A stretch of DNA of 64,000 nucleotides from Ipomoea triloba (taxonomy: Eukaryota; Streptophyta; Magnoliopsida; Solanales; Convolvulaceae), in the NCBI RefSeq assembly GCF_003576645.1, contig NC_044930.1, positions 2,612,621 through 2,676,620 on the forward strand. The letters run 5' to 3'. The notes under the pieces are model-generated. The model was not told the DNA's origin and did not search any database. It was given only the letters and a program-made list of their open reading frames with translations. A program made the position numbers and the translations under genes. Within the stretch, counting starts at the first letter, position 1, and each line of letters begins with the position of its first letter. Of the stretch, positions 50,590 to 61,654 are shown piece by piece.

Positions 50590-52389
50590 AAATATATATA
50601 TATATATAAATAATAAAATCAGAATGCTTATATAGCTCTATGTATCATTGGTAATGTACAAATATTACTACACCCACTGTACTGTCAAAAATTACATTAA
50701 CATTATCTCATCTCTCTACCCTCTTCAACAACACTATTGCAGATTTGCAGTCGTCTCTTCAGAAACCATGCTCCATAGGGGCTAATTCAGGCGAAACTTT
50801 TCGAGACTTGAGTTGTCCCAGGTTGTTGAATTTCCCCGAAGTCAGATGAGATCCAAACAAACGACCAAACTTCCTAGAATAAGTTCCCCAGAACCCCCCA
50901 TGCCTGGATGCATTATTGTTTTTCTTAGCCCAAGCCTCTGCAATCACAGAACTGAAAACTCCAGATTCTCGCAGATGCTTGATTATAACCTGCAACACAC
51001 AAGTAGACAGCAGTACGTTAAGCAACTTCATTTTTTGAGTAGCCAGGAAACTTAACTTGTCCATAACTGACCGGCTTAAACAAAGAAAGCCAATTATGTT
51101 TACCAAACCAACAGTTTGACCAACTTGACGACCTACCATGGGTGAATATATGCGCGTAAAGATGCCGCCTTTGAGGAGTTTATGCTTGGTTTCTTCATCT
51201 TTCCAGACGACGTGCTCGTTGTACCTGTAATGGTAAAAGAAACAGCAATACAAGTTGTAAACTGCATGGGTGAAAGATCAAGCAAGGCTGCAGAAATGCA
51301 GGCATGAAACAAAGTTTTTTTTACTCAAATGTTGACAGTCTTTGATGTTTTGTAAAATTAACTTCCATAGAAATGGGCATGGATAGATTCTTGAGCAAAC
51401 TAATAGGTTAATCAAAGAATGAAATCTGCTTGTGTATAACTATATATTACCAGTAACGCATTTCCTCTTCTGTTGCAGTTGAAGCTATTATAAATGCCTG
51501 CAATGTGAACAAGTGTACGTCAATCTTGATGCACAAATATAGAGACAATAATTGTGTGATCTTTGGGCCGGAATGACACCACTTTCACCAGTAATTGTGA
51601 AATCCCTATATTTTACCCTAATATAACTTCTTCTTTTGTTTAGAGAGAAACCCGTAACCACTGTCCGAAAGTGCGAGCTGAATAAATCCGCCTTATGACT
51701 CTAGCCGACTAAAGACTATAAGGATGCCAGGGGTCATAACTCATAATACAACCTTTAATTTATCACGGGTTTAAGACAACAACCTAGACTAATTTACTTT
51801 CTTGTGTTTATTCAATAGATATAGGATAGTGGATACGGATTTCTATCGTGACTCAAAGGAATGCTTTATTAAACCCGAAAATTGAAATGAAATGAAATGT
51901 ACTTACATCTCTGTCAAACTCAAGGAAGAATCATCTTTTAACATCCTCCTTTGTAGGCTTACAACCACAGCGAGCCTGTCTTGAAGTCAAATCCGAGAAC
52001 TTGGAATACGTGTAGTGTAGGACCACAGCCTCATTGAACTGCACCTCCCTACAAGACGGAAAAACGACACGTACGCACCGATCTTAATTAACTGATGATG
52101 AGTTTACAAATTAAAGTCATATATATGTTATCATAAAATGTCTGTTCTTTCAGATCAGAGAAGCATCGTACGTACTTTAGGGATTTCATGTAGTTTTGCC
52201 ATCTGTGAGCGCCATTGGGACGAAGATGATCTTGGATTCTCGCAGCTGATTTCCCATTCACATAAGTCAAGAAAAAGGTGGAAATGCCATGGCATGCTTC
52301 CTGGTAATGTTTATAATAAGCTTCTTCTGCAATGTGGTCTTGATTCTTCTTGAACAACGAGACCTGCAATGTTCATAACTACTTTCTCA

Positions 52390-52605
52390 AGAAGCACAAA
52401 GAGTCAATGTTGCCTCCACTAAGGCTCGAACCCAACTCCTTCCATATAGGGGTGTAACTGGCATCGAAATGCATTTCCTAATTTATCTTATCTACAAAAA
52501 TCTTGAGGGTGGGACAACATAAGATGTCCAAGTAACTATATAATAATATCGATCATCATCTAGTTTTAAGGGATTACCCTATGAAGAAAAAAAAAAAAAA
52601 AGTAA
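52390..52605 (-). mobile_element. Insertion in intron 6 of copy C, SINE-like with A-rich end
   Basis: Intron 6 measures 276 bp here against 85 bp in copy A. The extra DNA contains AGGCTCGAACCCAACTCC (a reversed B-box-like GGGTTCGAGCCT) and ends in a run of about 15 A's. It differs from the SINE in the same intron of copy B. The end points are approximate. Confidence 0.55.
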
Positions 52606-54829
52606 AAACCAAATACTATATGCAAGAACTAACTCTTACTTCAGTAAAAGGTTCCTTTATATCATCCCTCTCCACACTGCTCTCCTGAAATAGAAGCCAG
52701 CTAGGTAAGATCAAAATGAAAATTGATTAACAACATGTAAAGTTGGGTACATATATATGGGGAAATTAAAGGCTACACTACAGTGCCAATCAGCACAATG
52801 TCTCTTGTACAAATTAAAAGTCAAAAAGTGTGTGTTGAGGACAATAATATTAACTTTGTAGCTAGTACTCAATACAAATTCAAAACTTTCACATTCAATT
52901 TGGAGCGGTAACGGAACTGATATAAGAGCCAAAATATTTTCCATTTACGTTTGGATAGTACCGAGTATAAGAGTTATAAATGTCGACCGACACCTTAAAA
53001 TTATCTCATATACACATGCACATATAATAGGAGAAACAAATTAAATGCATATAGTAAGTAAAATTACTCACATAATTAGAAAATACAACTGCATCAACCT
53101 CTGCAGGAAGATTTGAGAAGAGTTGTTGCACAGAAAAAGGGTCAGTTCCAGCAGGGTGTACAAGTTCATCAGTGTCCAGATGGAATATCCAATCCATACC
53201 AGCTTCCTTTATAAGAACATAAATCAATATGAACATGACTAAATAAAACAAATGCAACCTTAAAATAATCAGACAATTCAATATAGTAATCATAGTATGG
53301 CCATACCCTAGCCATGACAATGCCCATTTCCATATTCAAGGTCTGCTTCACAAATAACTCATAGTTGCATGGTTTATAGAGCAAATACCCCATCCAGGTT
53401 TCATTCCAAATCCGGCTAAAATCAACAAAATTAAAACCAGTCATTGATAACTTGTAAAAGTAGTATTCTGTAACAAAAACCAGTCATTTTTTAGCAGTAA
53501 ATGTGTAAATCTAACTGGAAAATAAAATGGAACCTTTTAGCTTGCTGCTCCTCAAGTTCTTTTGTTCTGTAGATGACAGTTACTCCCTATAAAAAAGCAA
53601 AGCAATATTCAAAGATAGATTATGGTGGCAATGACCAAAGTCTTCAAACCAAATTAAAGTCATTAATTAATACACAGACACAGTCACACAAATTATGAGA
53701 AAAACATAGGCAACCCCATCCCATTTAGTCGAGTTGTTAGCTTGGTAATCACAAAATTCTAAGTTTAATTTCCCAGTGGAAGTGGCCTATTAGCCTTCTC
53801 GATTTGAACCAATTAACTATAGACAACCAAGCTGATTTTCCACCTTATGGTCCTTTGCTAGCTAGGGTTACAAGATGAGCAGGCTATACACACTTTCGAG
53901 ATTATGAAATACATGAATGGCAAGGTGGAAAGCGTATATGTTGGGCAAAGATTTGACACTTACTGGGATGGATTCTAGGACATTGGAAACATGAGGAGAA
54001 GCAGCTTTACCCTCCACAAACATGAAAAATGTAGTTATGCCCATAACCTTATGATAAAATATCCAAGGTAATGTCTGCTCCAACCCAGCTGAGGTGCTTG
54101 TAGTGATGCATATCTAACATACCACAAACAAAAAAAGACATTTCTCTGGGGCATCATCACAAAAATGGAATTCAAAGATCAAACAGCACAATATATAGCA
54201 TGATGAAATATATAATCAGTGACATATATAGCACATAATGATTTTTGGAATTTTTTTTATTTAAAAAAAAAGGTATTCAAAAAAATTGTCAACCTGTTTT
54301 CTAACCATTCAAAAAAATTGGTAGAAATTTATGAATTTTTCTAAACTTTTCCAACCACGATTAGTGGTGGTCGAGAAATAAATAACCCTAGTAAAAAAAT
54401 CTAATCTTTGTCCACTTCAGTAGTTGAAACTCCTCCAATAGCTTTGAGTGATAGGAAATTTGTTTGCTAGGTTAGGTTGTCTTCTGACATAGAGTAAATT
54501 AACTTCTTAATATAAACACTAAGTTTCTGATCGCTTTTTGGTGATCTAAAAATCTCTAATTTTTCAATTGTGCCCTTCCATTCCAAATGACATTAAGCAG
54601 TTAGGCAGGTACCCAATTACAACTTCAATTCCAAGCCATCAAAAGAACCCCAATACGCTTTACTTATCCTATTATTGGTGCAAGTTTCTTATTGATCCAA
54701 CTCACTCACTTCCCCCTGTCTCCCATTTCAAATGCATATATGAACATATAATGCACGTTGAAAACGACCAAAACCCAACAAAATAAGGTGAAATCCCATC
54801 ACAAAACCAACCAATAACTTGAACAAAAT

Positions 54830-54944
54830 ATGCCAAAAGGCTTTGTGGTCGAGTGGCATAGCTGTGACTTCTCAAATGAGAAGACTCAGGTTCAAATCCA
54901 GTATACTACATTGTAACACAATTAATTAGTACTAGAAAAACTTA
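54830..54944 (+). mobile_element. SINE in intron 1 of copy C
   Basis: The element is flanked by GAACAAAAT (54821-54829 and 54945-54953). Copies A and B have the empty site AACTTGAACAAAATCCACG. Inside, TGGTCGAGTGGCATAGCTGT is a classic A box and CAGGTTCAAATCC a B box. At 115 bp it appears full-length for a short SINE. The 3' end TACTACATTGTAA(C/T)A recurs at 56340-56385. Confidence 0.9.
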
Positions 54945-55323
54945 GAACAAAATGCACGTAAAAAGCAGAAAATCAGATATTTGTGCGAACCTTGGGCAGA
55001 AGATCAGACGACCCAAACTTGATCTTCCAATCTCTGAAATACGGAAACGACAACTTCCGGCTCCGACCCAGAATTCCCTGGGGCTCCGACGAGGAGAGAA
55101 CCGGTCCGGGACACCGGAGGTCCGGCAACCCGCCCCGCCATTGCAAAATGAACGCGAAGGCCGCCAGAGACAAAGAGAGCAGAGTAAGTAGAAAGAGAAC
55201 GCCGGAGGAGGAAGCGTATGTGTTTGGAGATGAGTGAACCAATGAAGAAGGAGAAGAAGAAGATGAAGAGGAAAACGAAGAATGGTTGCGTCTCAGTCTC
55301 ATGGCCGTGAAAACGCCCGCCAT

Positions 55324-55805
55324 TGTTTCAAACAAAATGTAGAAATATATATTTGTGTTTAATTTTGTTTCCCTTTACAGTTCTAGACTATATCAGATAA
55401 TTCTTAATATATCTGTTTCTATATCTATATTTATACGTATATCTATATCTATATATGCATGCAGAGAGGGGAAGAAAGAAACAGAGTTGAAAGTTGAAAC
55501 TGACTCCACCGAGTATAAGGAAACTAGAAAGCCTTACTATTATTTTGATTTATAAGAAAGTCAAAAATAGCTTGGAGAACTTGTGACGCTAGCTAGTAAA
55601 TTATTACAATGAGAAAACAATTTAATTTACTTATAATTGACCGGCTCAAACAGGCCAATAGACCAATCTTACCGAGAGTCAATTTGAAACATTGTGAATT
55701 TTACTAAGTCAACTGTCCGACTAACTTAACGGGTTGATGCAAATTCTTAAGGTTACTTTAATTACACATGCAAACAAAAATTACACAAATTGTAATATCT
55801 CAAAA
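55324..55805. promoter_or_regulatory. Upstream region of copy C
   Basis: The first 200 bp match the upstream DNA of A and B (TTTACAGTTCTAGA and TATATGCATGCAGAGAGG). It is followed by the dispersed GATCGGCTCAAA-type repeat at about 55635-55740. There is no gene. Confidence 0.45.
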
Positions 55806-56206
55806 GAGTTAATTCCATTTTTGGTCCTAGATTTATAGGTGGCATTCCACTTTTAGTCATTTTTTTAAAAAACATCCACTTTTGGTCCTAGTATTATTGT
55901 GGTATGACCATTTTTGGTCCTTCATCAAGAAAATCATTGAAATGCCGTTAAATACAATGACATTTTGATCCTTTTTATACAAAGTAGGTTGACCTGCTAT
56001 ATTTTTTATGTTTATTTTTTGAAACAAAATCAAAATTGAAGACTGAAATGCTCTTGTTTTAGACGAAATTTAAACTGTTTTCTTAACGAAGGATCAAAAA
56101 TGGTCATGCCACAATAATACTAGGACCAAAAGTGGATGTTTTTTAAAAAAAAGGACTAAAAGTGGAATGCCACCTATAAATCTAGGACCAAAAATGGAAT
56201 TAACTC
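55806..56206. mobile_element. MULE-like MITE with ~130-bp inverted repeats and 10-bp target duplication
   Basis: The left arm (55806 to about 55935) and the right arm (about 56075-56206) are almost perfect inverted repeats that start GAGTTAATTCCATTTTTGG. The flanking duplication TATCTCAAAA is at 55796-55805 and 56207-56216. Copies A and B show the site uninterrupted as AATATAA(G/A)TCTCAAAA. Long TIRs with a 9-11-bp duplication are the hallmark of Mutator-type elements. It is 401 bp with no coding capacity. Confidence 0.9.
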
Positions 56207-56309
56207 TATCTCAAAATTACACTCTTTACATTCCAACATTACCGATGGATCATTGATGATTAGTCGACAGATTATGTTTTGACAAATTTATTGATATTTT
56301 TACTAATAA

Positions 56310-56390
56310 CAAAGTGACTCTTCCAAATAGGAGGTCATGAGTTCGATATAAGATACTACATTGTAATATAATTAGTAGTACTAAAAAAAA
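56310..56390 (+). mobile_element. SINE 3' fragment
   Basis: AGGAGGTCATGAGTTCGATAT, then TACTACATTGTAATATAATTAG, matches the B box and tail of the SINE in copy C intron 1. The left end is missing or diverged. Confidence 0.5.
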
Positions 56391-57086
56391 GAGCATATCT
56401 TTGTAATAGATGTAATTCAAGTAAATTTTTATGGACAAAATCCTTGTTATAGTTATACAATTATGGTGATTGGTTATTGAGATCTAATTATTAAACTATA
56501 TATTGAGATTTAATATAATTTCTAAATAGAGTTTGATTATGTTTTATTATCACTGACATATATTATTAATTATTATTAATCATACTTACCATAAATAATT
56601 ATATATTCCAAATTGAACGAATTAATAGCTAGACTTGGTTTTCAAAAAAAAATTAATAGCTAGACTTATATATAAATATATAATTGACATATTTATTGTA
56701 TATAAAAAAAATTCCCCTTTCTGAGTAGTGATAAAAATGTTTCTTGCATCAAAATTTACACATTTAAATATAATTTTTTATAATTAACTCGTAATAAAGT
56801 CCACTAATTCATAAATTAAATAATTAACCTAAAAAAATAGATTTGACAAAATAATAGGGAGGGACCAACACACTAAATATGAATTAAAGGACTAATATAA
56901 TTGAGGTTTATGCAATTTCAACATGTAGGGTTTAACAAGTAATTTAACCTCAATATCGATCGATATCAAAAAGGCAAAATCTAAACGATTCATACACTAA
57001 CAATTGTTTTTCCAACATTAAATATAGGGTATATAAGATTGACTTTTTCCCAAATCTAAACTTATACCCGCGTAGCAATCAAATTC

Positions 57087-57678
57087 CTTCGTTTGGTTGG
57101 AGAGAATTATAATTTTATAAAATTAAAATTTTCTCATTTTCGAATTAGAATTCCATGTCCCCCTTGATATTTCAATTCTATGAATTTTAAGAAGAAAAAT
57201 AAATTACTTTGAAACAAAAGTACCCCTCTTTTTTTTTTAACCTAAAATTGATGGTTGACCTCCCTCTTTCCTTTATAGCGTGTCTTCTTCTTCTATTCTC
57301 AACTCAGAACGTCAATCAGTAGGCCAACCTCAATCAAATATGTTTTTTCTCAACTCCCTTATCTATTTTATTGCTTTCGTTATGCAATTGTAAGGTTCAA
57401 TTACAACGTGCTACATAAATTTTCAAAAGTAAATTTAGAATTTGGTCATTTAGGATTAATAATAATAATAATAATAATAATAATGGGCATTTTGGACTTT
57501 ATACTACTTATTTTCTTTCAATTTCCATGTATACGAAACATTGTAATTGAAATTCCCAATAATTCTATTCCTGCAAATCAAACTAGAATTTAAATAATCA
57601 CTTTATTCCCACATTATTCATCTCCCATCGAATTACAATTTCTTTCCCGTACAATCCTCGCTCCAACCAAATGCCCCG
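57087..57678. mobile_element. MITE with TTTGGTTGGAG inverted ends
   Basis: The left end CCTTCGTTTGGTTGGAGAG mirrors the right end CTCGCTCCAACCAAATGCC. The 590-bp element contains an (AAT)n run at about 57460-57483. Its right ~220 bp recur at about 59112-59345 (and in the duplicate at about 60268-60501), so a second, truncated copy exists. The target duplication is not clear. Confidence 0.65.
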
Positions 57679-57796
57679 TTATTATAAATTTTATTTATAG
57701 TATGTGTTAGGTCATAGATATACATTGATCCATTTGAGTAAATGCATTATCAATTAAAAATAATAACACTTTAAAAAAAAAAGAATAATACTTAAA

Positions 57797-58625
57797 TAGA
57801 CCACAAGATTACGTGAATATGTAATTGGATCATCGAACTAATAAAAATTATATTTGGGTCTATGAACCACCTAAATTATGCAATTAAACTGAAAATATAT
57901 TGACATATTTGGTCGGTCATTGCTGATGCAGTGATTAATTTATTAAAATAAAATTAAAGTTCTTCATCTCCAGACTCCGTCCGTTCTTCTTTTTTTTTTT
58001 TTGGTAAATTCACGGGGTCTTTCTCTTTTCGAGACTCCGTTCTTCTTTAGATCCCTTGTTTCACTCCGATAGTTTTATCGAGATCGTGCCAATGCAGAGG
58101 AAATGAATGCATTTACATACTATTCTAAAGTATCTAAAGTCAGTCAAATTTTTTTTTATCTTAAATACTGGATTTTACGGAGCCTGCTCATGTATAACAT
58201 GATTCGGATGTGATCATAGAAAAAATTCTCTTCAAGCGAACCAGCCTATGCCTCACATAGGGCTTATGCGCCGATTGGAACAAAGACACATTTGGTTGGG
58301 AATTCCAATGTGGCAGGCATCTGTCTACATAGACAAATCAATAGTTCAGGTCACACACTCCCATAATCAATTTTCTCTTCAAAGAATTCCCTTCAACTCC
58401 CGAAGATGAAGATGTTTGTTTGTTTTTTTTTAAATAATATTTAAAATTATTTTTTTATTAAATTACTACCAAGTACTCACAAAAAAAAATTCTGTCACAT
58501 CATATCAATGACTGGTCAAATAAGTCAATTTCAGTTTAATTGCATAGTTTCAAGAATATAATTGCAGTTTTTTTAGTGTTCGATGGCTTAATTGCGTATT
58601 CATGTGTAATTCAATGGCTATACTA
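57797..58625. mobile_element. Long-TIR element, MULE-like, about 0.83 kb
   Basis: About 115 bp at 57797-57915 recur inverted and diverged at about 58510-58625. Shared phrases include GCAATTAAACTGAAA, ATCGAAC and ACATATTCACGT/ACACATGAATACG. The middle (57960-58400) is less AT-rich and could be a captured host fragment, but I do not recognise it. The right half is repeated at 59434-59781 through the assembly duplication. Confidence 0.55.
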
Positions 58626-59110
58626 CTTTGAATTTTTCTTTATATTTACATGTCATGTCATTAAAATGAAACTGAATAATAAGTCTCATATATTGAATGT
58701 ATATTGTCAAATGAAATCATAGTTGAATAATAATAATGATACTTTTAAAAGTGTACATCATGCATAAAATGAAATTGGATAGTAAGTCCTAAAATTGTTA
58801 GACTTCAAGAAAGTACAAGGGAAGATTTGTTACGTTTCAGGTCAAACAAAAGAAAATACTGCGTAGCACTTTTAGGCATGGTGTTGGGGAATGGGGATGA
58901 GGGGTAGTAGGTGTTGCAAAAAAAACTCAAATTAGGGATTTAGGGTTGGCGCATATATATAAATACCTTCATGTACACGACAATGGTTAGCTTTTATCTA
59001 TCACACACAGTATGGTCCCTTCATATCTCTTATACTTATTACCATAAAATTACATCTCTTTCGAAATAATTAAAATCTCATCACTTTCATCTCCATAAAA
59101 TATATCCTAA

Positions 59111-59157
<47 letters not shown>

Positions 59158-59432
59158 CAACATGCATTTTGGACTTTATATTACTTATTCCCTTTCAATT
59201 CCAATGTATACCAAACATTGGAATTGAAATTCCCAGTAATTCTATTCCTGCAAACTAAACACTATTTTATCCCCGCATTATTCTTTTCCCATGAAATTAC
59301 AATTCTTTTCTCACCTAATTCCTTCCCTCCAGCCAAACGCCCTGTAATTTAATACCAATTGTAATGAATTTCTCCTATATAATTTTACTTTGATATACTT
59401 TGAATTACTTATTTAAATACAGACATTGGAGT
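58278..59432. repeat. First copy of a 1,155-bp perfect duplication
   Basis: It is identical to 59434-60588 at offset 1,156 and ends at the base before the N. It includes (AAT)n and (GAT)n runs of the same length in both copies. The length match of microsatellites argues for an assembly duplicate. Confidence 0.9.
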
Positions 59433-59433
59433 N
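59433..59433. other. Single-N assembly join
   Basis: The N separates the end of the first 1,155-bp copy from the start of the second. This is the expected picture of two contig ends that overlap but were not merged. Confidence 0.87.
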
Positions 59434-60266
59434 GAACAAAGACACATTTGGTTGGGAATTCCAATGTGGCAGGCATCTGTCTACATAGACAAATCAATAG
59501 TTCAGGTCACACACTCCCATAATCAATTTTCTCTTCAAAGAATTCCCTTCAACTCCCGAAGATGAAGATGTTTGTTTGTTTTTTTTTAAATAATATTTAA
59601 AATTATTTTTTTATTAAATTACTACCAAGTACTCACAAAAAAAAATTCTGTCACATCATATCAATGACTGGTCAAATAAGTCAATTTCAGTTTAATTGCA
59701 TAGTTTCAAGAATATAATTGCAGTTTTTTTAGTGTTCGATGGCTTAATTGCGTATTCATGTGTAATTCAATGGCTATACTACTTTGAATTTTTCTTTATA
59801 TTTACATGTCATGTCATTAAAATGAAACTGAATAATAAGTCTCATATATTGAATGTATATTGTCAAATGAAATCATAGTTGAATAATAATAATGATACTT
59901 TTAAAAGTGTACATCATGCATAAAATGAAATTGGATAGTAAGTCCTAAAATTGTTAGACTTCAAGAAAGTACAAGGGAAGATTTGTTACGTTTCAGGTCA
60001 AACAAAAGAAAATACTGCGTAGCACTTTTAGGCATGGTGTTGGGGAATGGGGATGAGGGGTAGTAGGTGTTGCAAAAAAAACTCAAATTAGGGATTTAGG
60101 GTTGGCGCATATATATAAATACCTTCATGTACACGACAATGGTTAGCTTTTATCTATCACACACAGTATGGTCCCTTCATATCTCTTATACTTATTACCA
60201 TAAAATTACATCTCTTTCGAAATAATTAAAATCTCATCACTTTCATCTCCATAAAATATATCCTAA

Positions 60267-60313
<47 letters not shown>

Positions 60314-60588
60314 CAACATGCATTTTGGACTTTATATTACTTATTCCCTTTCAATTCCAATGTATACCAAACATTGGAATTGAAATTCCCAGTAATTCTA
60401 TTCCTGCAAACTAAACACTATTTTATCCCCGCATTATTCTTTTCCCATGAAATTACAATTCTTTTCTCACCTAATTCCTTCCCTCCAGCCAAACGCCCTG
60501 TAATTTAATACCAATTGTAATGAATTTCTCCTATATAATTTTACTTTGATATACTTTGAATTACTTATTTAAATACAGACATTGGAGT
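59434..60588. repeat. Second copy of the 1,155-bp perfect duplication
   Basis: It matches 58278-59432 base for base where I compared. After 60588 the sequence goes on into a Helitron 3' end. Confidence 0.9.
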
Positions 60589-60625
60589 TAAATCGGTCGC
60601 ATAATGCATGCGCATGTAAAACTAG
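60496..60625 (+). mobile_element. Helitron 3' end fragment
   Basis: TTGATATACTTTGAA and TATTTAAATA(C/T)A(G/A)ACATTGGA lead to a GCATGCGCATG hairpin and AAAACTAG followed by T. The same phrases close the Helitron at 22954-24506, so both belong to one family. The left end is not found here and may be lost. Confidence 0.65.
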
Positions 60626-61654
60626 TCAAGATGGAACATATCCTTCAGTTTGTATCAAAGTCAACCCTAGTAACTTAGGCTTTTACCTGAGACAAAGCAC
60701 ATCCTTCAATTGTTCAACACTATAAAATTACAATTCCAACTAAAAGAAACAGGAATAGATCCTCCTACTCATCATCCGGTGGAATTGATCAAAATATGCC
60801 CATTTTTCAAAAGGAAAATACTTTTTTCCCCATATGTTTTTACCTTCCCTCCTTAATATTACTCAATTAAAGGGCCCACTAAATAATAGAATGTTGAATA
60901 GTCAAAGTATTTCATTGATAAAAATAATACTCCGTAATTAACTTTTTTCCAACTCAAACGGTGAAGAAGTGAAGGGATGTCTAGTTTCACTCTTTTCAAA
61001 AAAGAATAAGAAGACTTTGTAGTTATTAATTTCAGCATACTAAACAAATCCTGTGGCCAAGTCAAACCATGGTATTTAACTCTCAGAGTAGAAAGATTTT
61101 AGGGGACCAATAAATGCCAATAAAAATGTTAATTTGAATATTGGATTAAGCTATGGCATTTTCGACTATGAAGAAATTCTTTAACCAGCAGTTGGATTTC
61201 CCTTGTTTATATTTCTTCATTAAACCCCGCTGTCATGGGACCATGAAACAATATGGTCATATATTTACTCCTAAGGCTAGACAGGCAGTAGAGCAAGTTA
61301 GCGTACGTGGGTTGGGAAGTAACACATTTTTCAATTTTGCCTAACATACTTTTGTCTAGGTTTGGAAAGTAACACATTTTTACAAAATGTGCATATATTT
61401 GTCAATTCCTGTCATTTAAGTGACAAACTCAATTAATTAGAAATGTGCATATATAGTGCAAATACAGGTTGCAGTCAACAAACCAACAGTAATAAGAAAT
61501 ACAATAAATGTACTATGAGTAATAGCTTTGGTTGGGTGAATTAACTGTAAAAACACAAAATTAATGGGGAGGAGAAGTTTATCACGGTAAAAATGCATAT
61601 TTACCTTTCAGATCAACTGTTATTCTATCCTTTGTGTGTAAAGAATTCTTTTAT
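60626..61654. other. Intergenic region left of FPGS
   Basis: It should hold the FPGS 3' UTR on the minus strand near 61654. The other frames are short and unlike known proteins. There is nothing else I can support. Confidence 0.4.

Larger units (their letters stand above)
50759..55323 (-). pseudogene. Glycosyltransferase-like copy C, nonsense codon in exon 8
   Basis: All eleven exons and splice borders are present: 54991-55323, 53964-54113, 53534-53586, 53307-53415, 53072-53206, 52640-52684, 52176-52363, 51907-52048, 51451-51497, 51137-51224, 50759-50989. At 51931-51933 the codon that is TGC (Cys of KRCFF) in A and B reads TGA, which stops translation after 376 of 506 codons. Three downstream introns would then mark the mRNA for nonsense-mediated decay. 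Before the stop the frame is open and retains [16 protein letters not shown]. After it, the frame also stays open and keeps the longest tail of the three copies (..LTSGKFNNLGQLKSRK, ending EHGF). That suggests the lesion is young. A second in-frame ATG lies 12 bp upstream of the conserved start. A truncated product is possible but less likely. Confidence 0.85.
50515..57015. repeat. Tandem duplication unit C
   Basis: The third direct copy starts with GGCAAACAATGGAATCAATG, like unit A. It includes an AAAT/TA microsatellite near 50565-50615. Matches to unit B continue past 57015 and resume at about 58790-59110 after later insertions. Confidence 0.85.

Noticed and set aside
54835..54905. A tRNA gene (TGGTCGAGTGGC..GGTTCAAATCC)
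   Set aside because: The boxes are tRNA-like but no cloverleaf closes, and it is bounded by a target duplication. It is a SINE.
58540..59878. Two identical 60-residue frames (58540-58722 and 59696-59878) that might be a duplicated small gene
   Set aside because: They lie in one arm of a transposon-like inverted repeat and are doubled by the assembly duplication. The protein has no recognisable feature.
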